Below, piece after piece: positions 15,588 through 15,626 of a stretch of DNA of 15,626 bases. The notes below the pieces were generated by a model that saw only the letters and a list, made by a program, of their open reading frames with translations, was not told the origin of the DNA and did not search any database. Source of the DNA: JAAXKN01 sp050258415 (lineage in GTDB: Bacteria > Bacteroidota > Ignavibacteria > Ignavibacteriales > SURF-24); NCBI GenBank assembly GCA_050258415.1, contig JBLMYS010000179.1, positions 1-15,626 on the forward strand, given 5' to 3'. How positions within the stretch are numbered: position 1 is the stretch's first letter; the number at the start of each line of letters is the position of its first letter. A program made the translations under genes and the position numbers.

Positions 15588-15626
15588 TTATGCGAAGAAT
15601 AGTGAAACGCAGTTGTTCCACCACCA
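15588..15626 (-). CDS. Trp-codon leader peptide of the trpB2 attenuator (3' part only)
   Basis: The visible end of this frame reads W-W-W-N-N-C-V-S-L-F-F-A then TAA (15590-15588). Three consecutive TGG codons (15626-15618) in 12 visible residues, just upstream of a tryptophan synthase gene and overlapping the attenuator segments, identify it as a leader peptide whose translation senses charged tRNA-Trp. The stop codon is 7 bases past segment 2, so a ribosome waiting there would cover segment 2, as the mechanism requires. The start codon and ribosome-binding site are outside the window, and more Trp codons may precede those seen. The frame was chosen by the Trp codons and stop position; the other two frames give no such pattern. 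Confidence 0.78.
   Translation of the reverse strand, partial: WWWNNCVSLFFA

Larger units (their letters stand above)
15492..15626 (-). promoter_or_regulatory. ribosome-mediated tryptophan attenuator with two tandem terminators
   Basis: Read on the minus strand, six pairing segments are visible. Segment 1 (15621-15615, GTGGAAC, overlapping the third Trp codon) pairs with the start of segment 2 (15608-15602, GTTTCAC; one G-U). Segment 2 (15608-15597, GTTTCACTATTC) is an exact complement of 15561-15550 in segment 3. Segment 3 (15567-15555) pairs over 13 bp with segment 4 (15548-15536) to make terminator 1. Segment 4 (15544-15534) pairs over 11 bp with segment 5 (15525-15515). Segment 5 pairs with segment 6 (15508-15498) to make terminator 2. 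Stalling at the Trp codons would favour 2:3 and 4:5 (readthrough); translation to the TAA would cover segment 2 and favour 3:4 and 5:6 (termination). The design matches the classical trp attenuator, with an extra terminator. The promoter lies beyond the window. Confidence 0.82.

Noticed and set aside
15615..15626. The plus-strand end CCACCACCA looks like a tRNA 3' CCA end
   Set aside because: No acceptor stem, T-arm or other tRNA arms precede it on the plus strand. The same bases on the minus strand are three Trp codons in a short frame ending just upstream of trpB2.

Overview
This window comes from a bacterium of the Ignavibacteria / Bacteroidota-Chlorobi type. The clearest sign is the secreted M28 peptidase, whose tail has the 'NYPNPFNP' and 'LPSGIYVYTI' signatures of type IX secretion sorting domains in the form common in Ignavibacteria. 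Other support is the two-FtsX-domain permease ending 'NPVNSLRYE', the TonB-tailed protein beside an ECF sigma / anti-sigma pair, and AT-rich intergenic DNA. The species cannot be named from this window.

Layout, left to right. Bases 1-2829 (+) are the 3' part of a large benzoyl/2-hydroxyacyl-CoA dehydratase activase-type protein. A SAM methyltransferase (2920-3666, +) follows. Next is a hairpin-rich gap of about 410 bases, an FtsX/MacB-type ABC permease (4078-6441, +) and an exported thioredoxin-like protein (6592-7932, +). A second gap of about 410 bases contains an 80-base block of very high GC. After it come a small exported protein of unknown function (8342-8848, +) and a DMT/EamA transporter (8873-9850, +) ending at an intrinsic terminator. 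A compact operon then encodes an ECF sigma factor, a zinc-finger anti-sigma factor and a membrane-anchored TonB-C protein (10021-11989, +). The exported M28 peptidase (12243-13907, +) converges on a TrpB2-type tryptophan synthase beta chain (14070-15431, -).

The most interesting element is the leader of the minus-strand trpB2 gene, at the right edge. Read 5'->3' on the minus strand, the window starts inside a short reading frame with three consecutive Trp codons (15626-15618), ending at a TAA (15590-15588). It is followed by segments that can form the classic 1:2, 2:3 and 3:4 attenuator pairings. Segment 3:4 is a perfect 13-bp hairpin with a U-run. A second intrinsic terminator (segments 5:6) lies between this and trpB2, and segment 4 is perfectly complementary to segment 5 over 11 bp. 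A ribosome stalled at the Trp codons could therefore disarm both terminators in turn (2:3 plus 4:5). This is a ribosome-mediated tryptophan attenuator with two coupled terminators, placed before a TrpB2 gene. The start of the leader peptide and its promoter lie outside the window.

Apart from the sigma/anti-sigma/TonB operon and the leader-trpB2 unit, the genes look like independent units; no shared pathway for the whole window can be supported.
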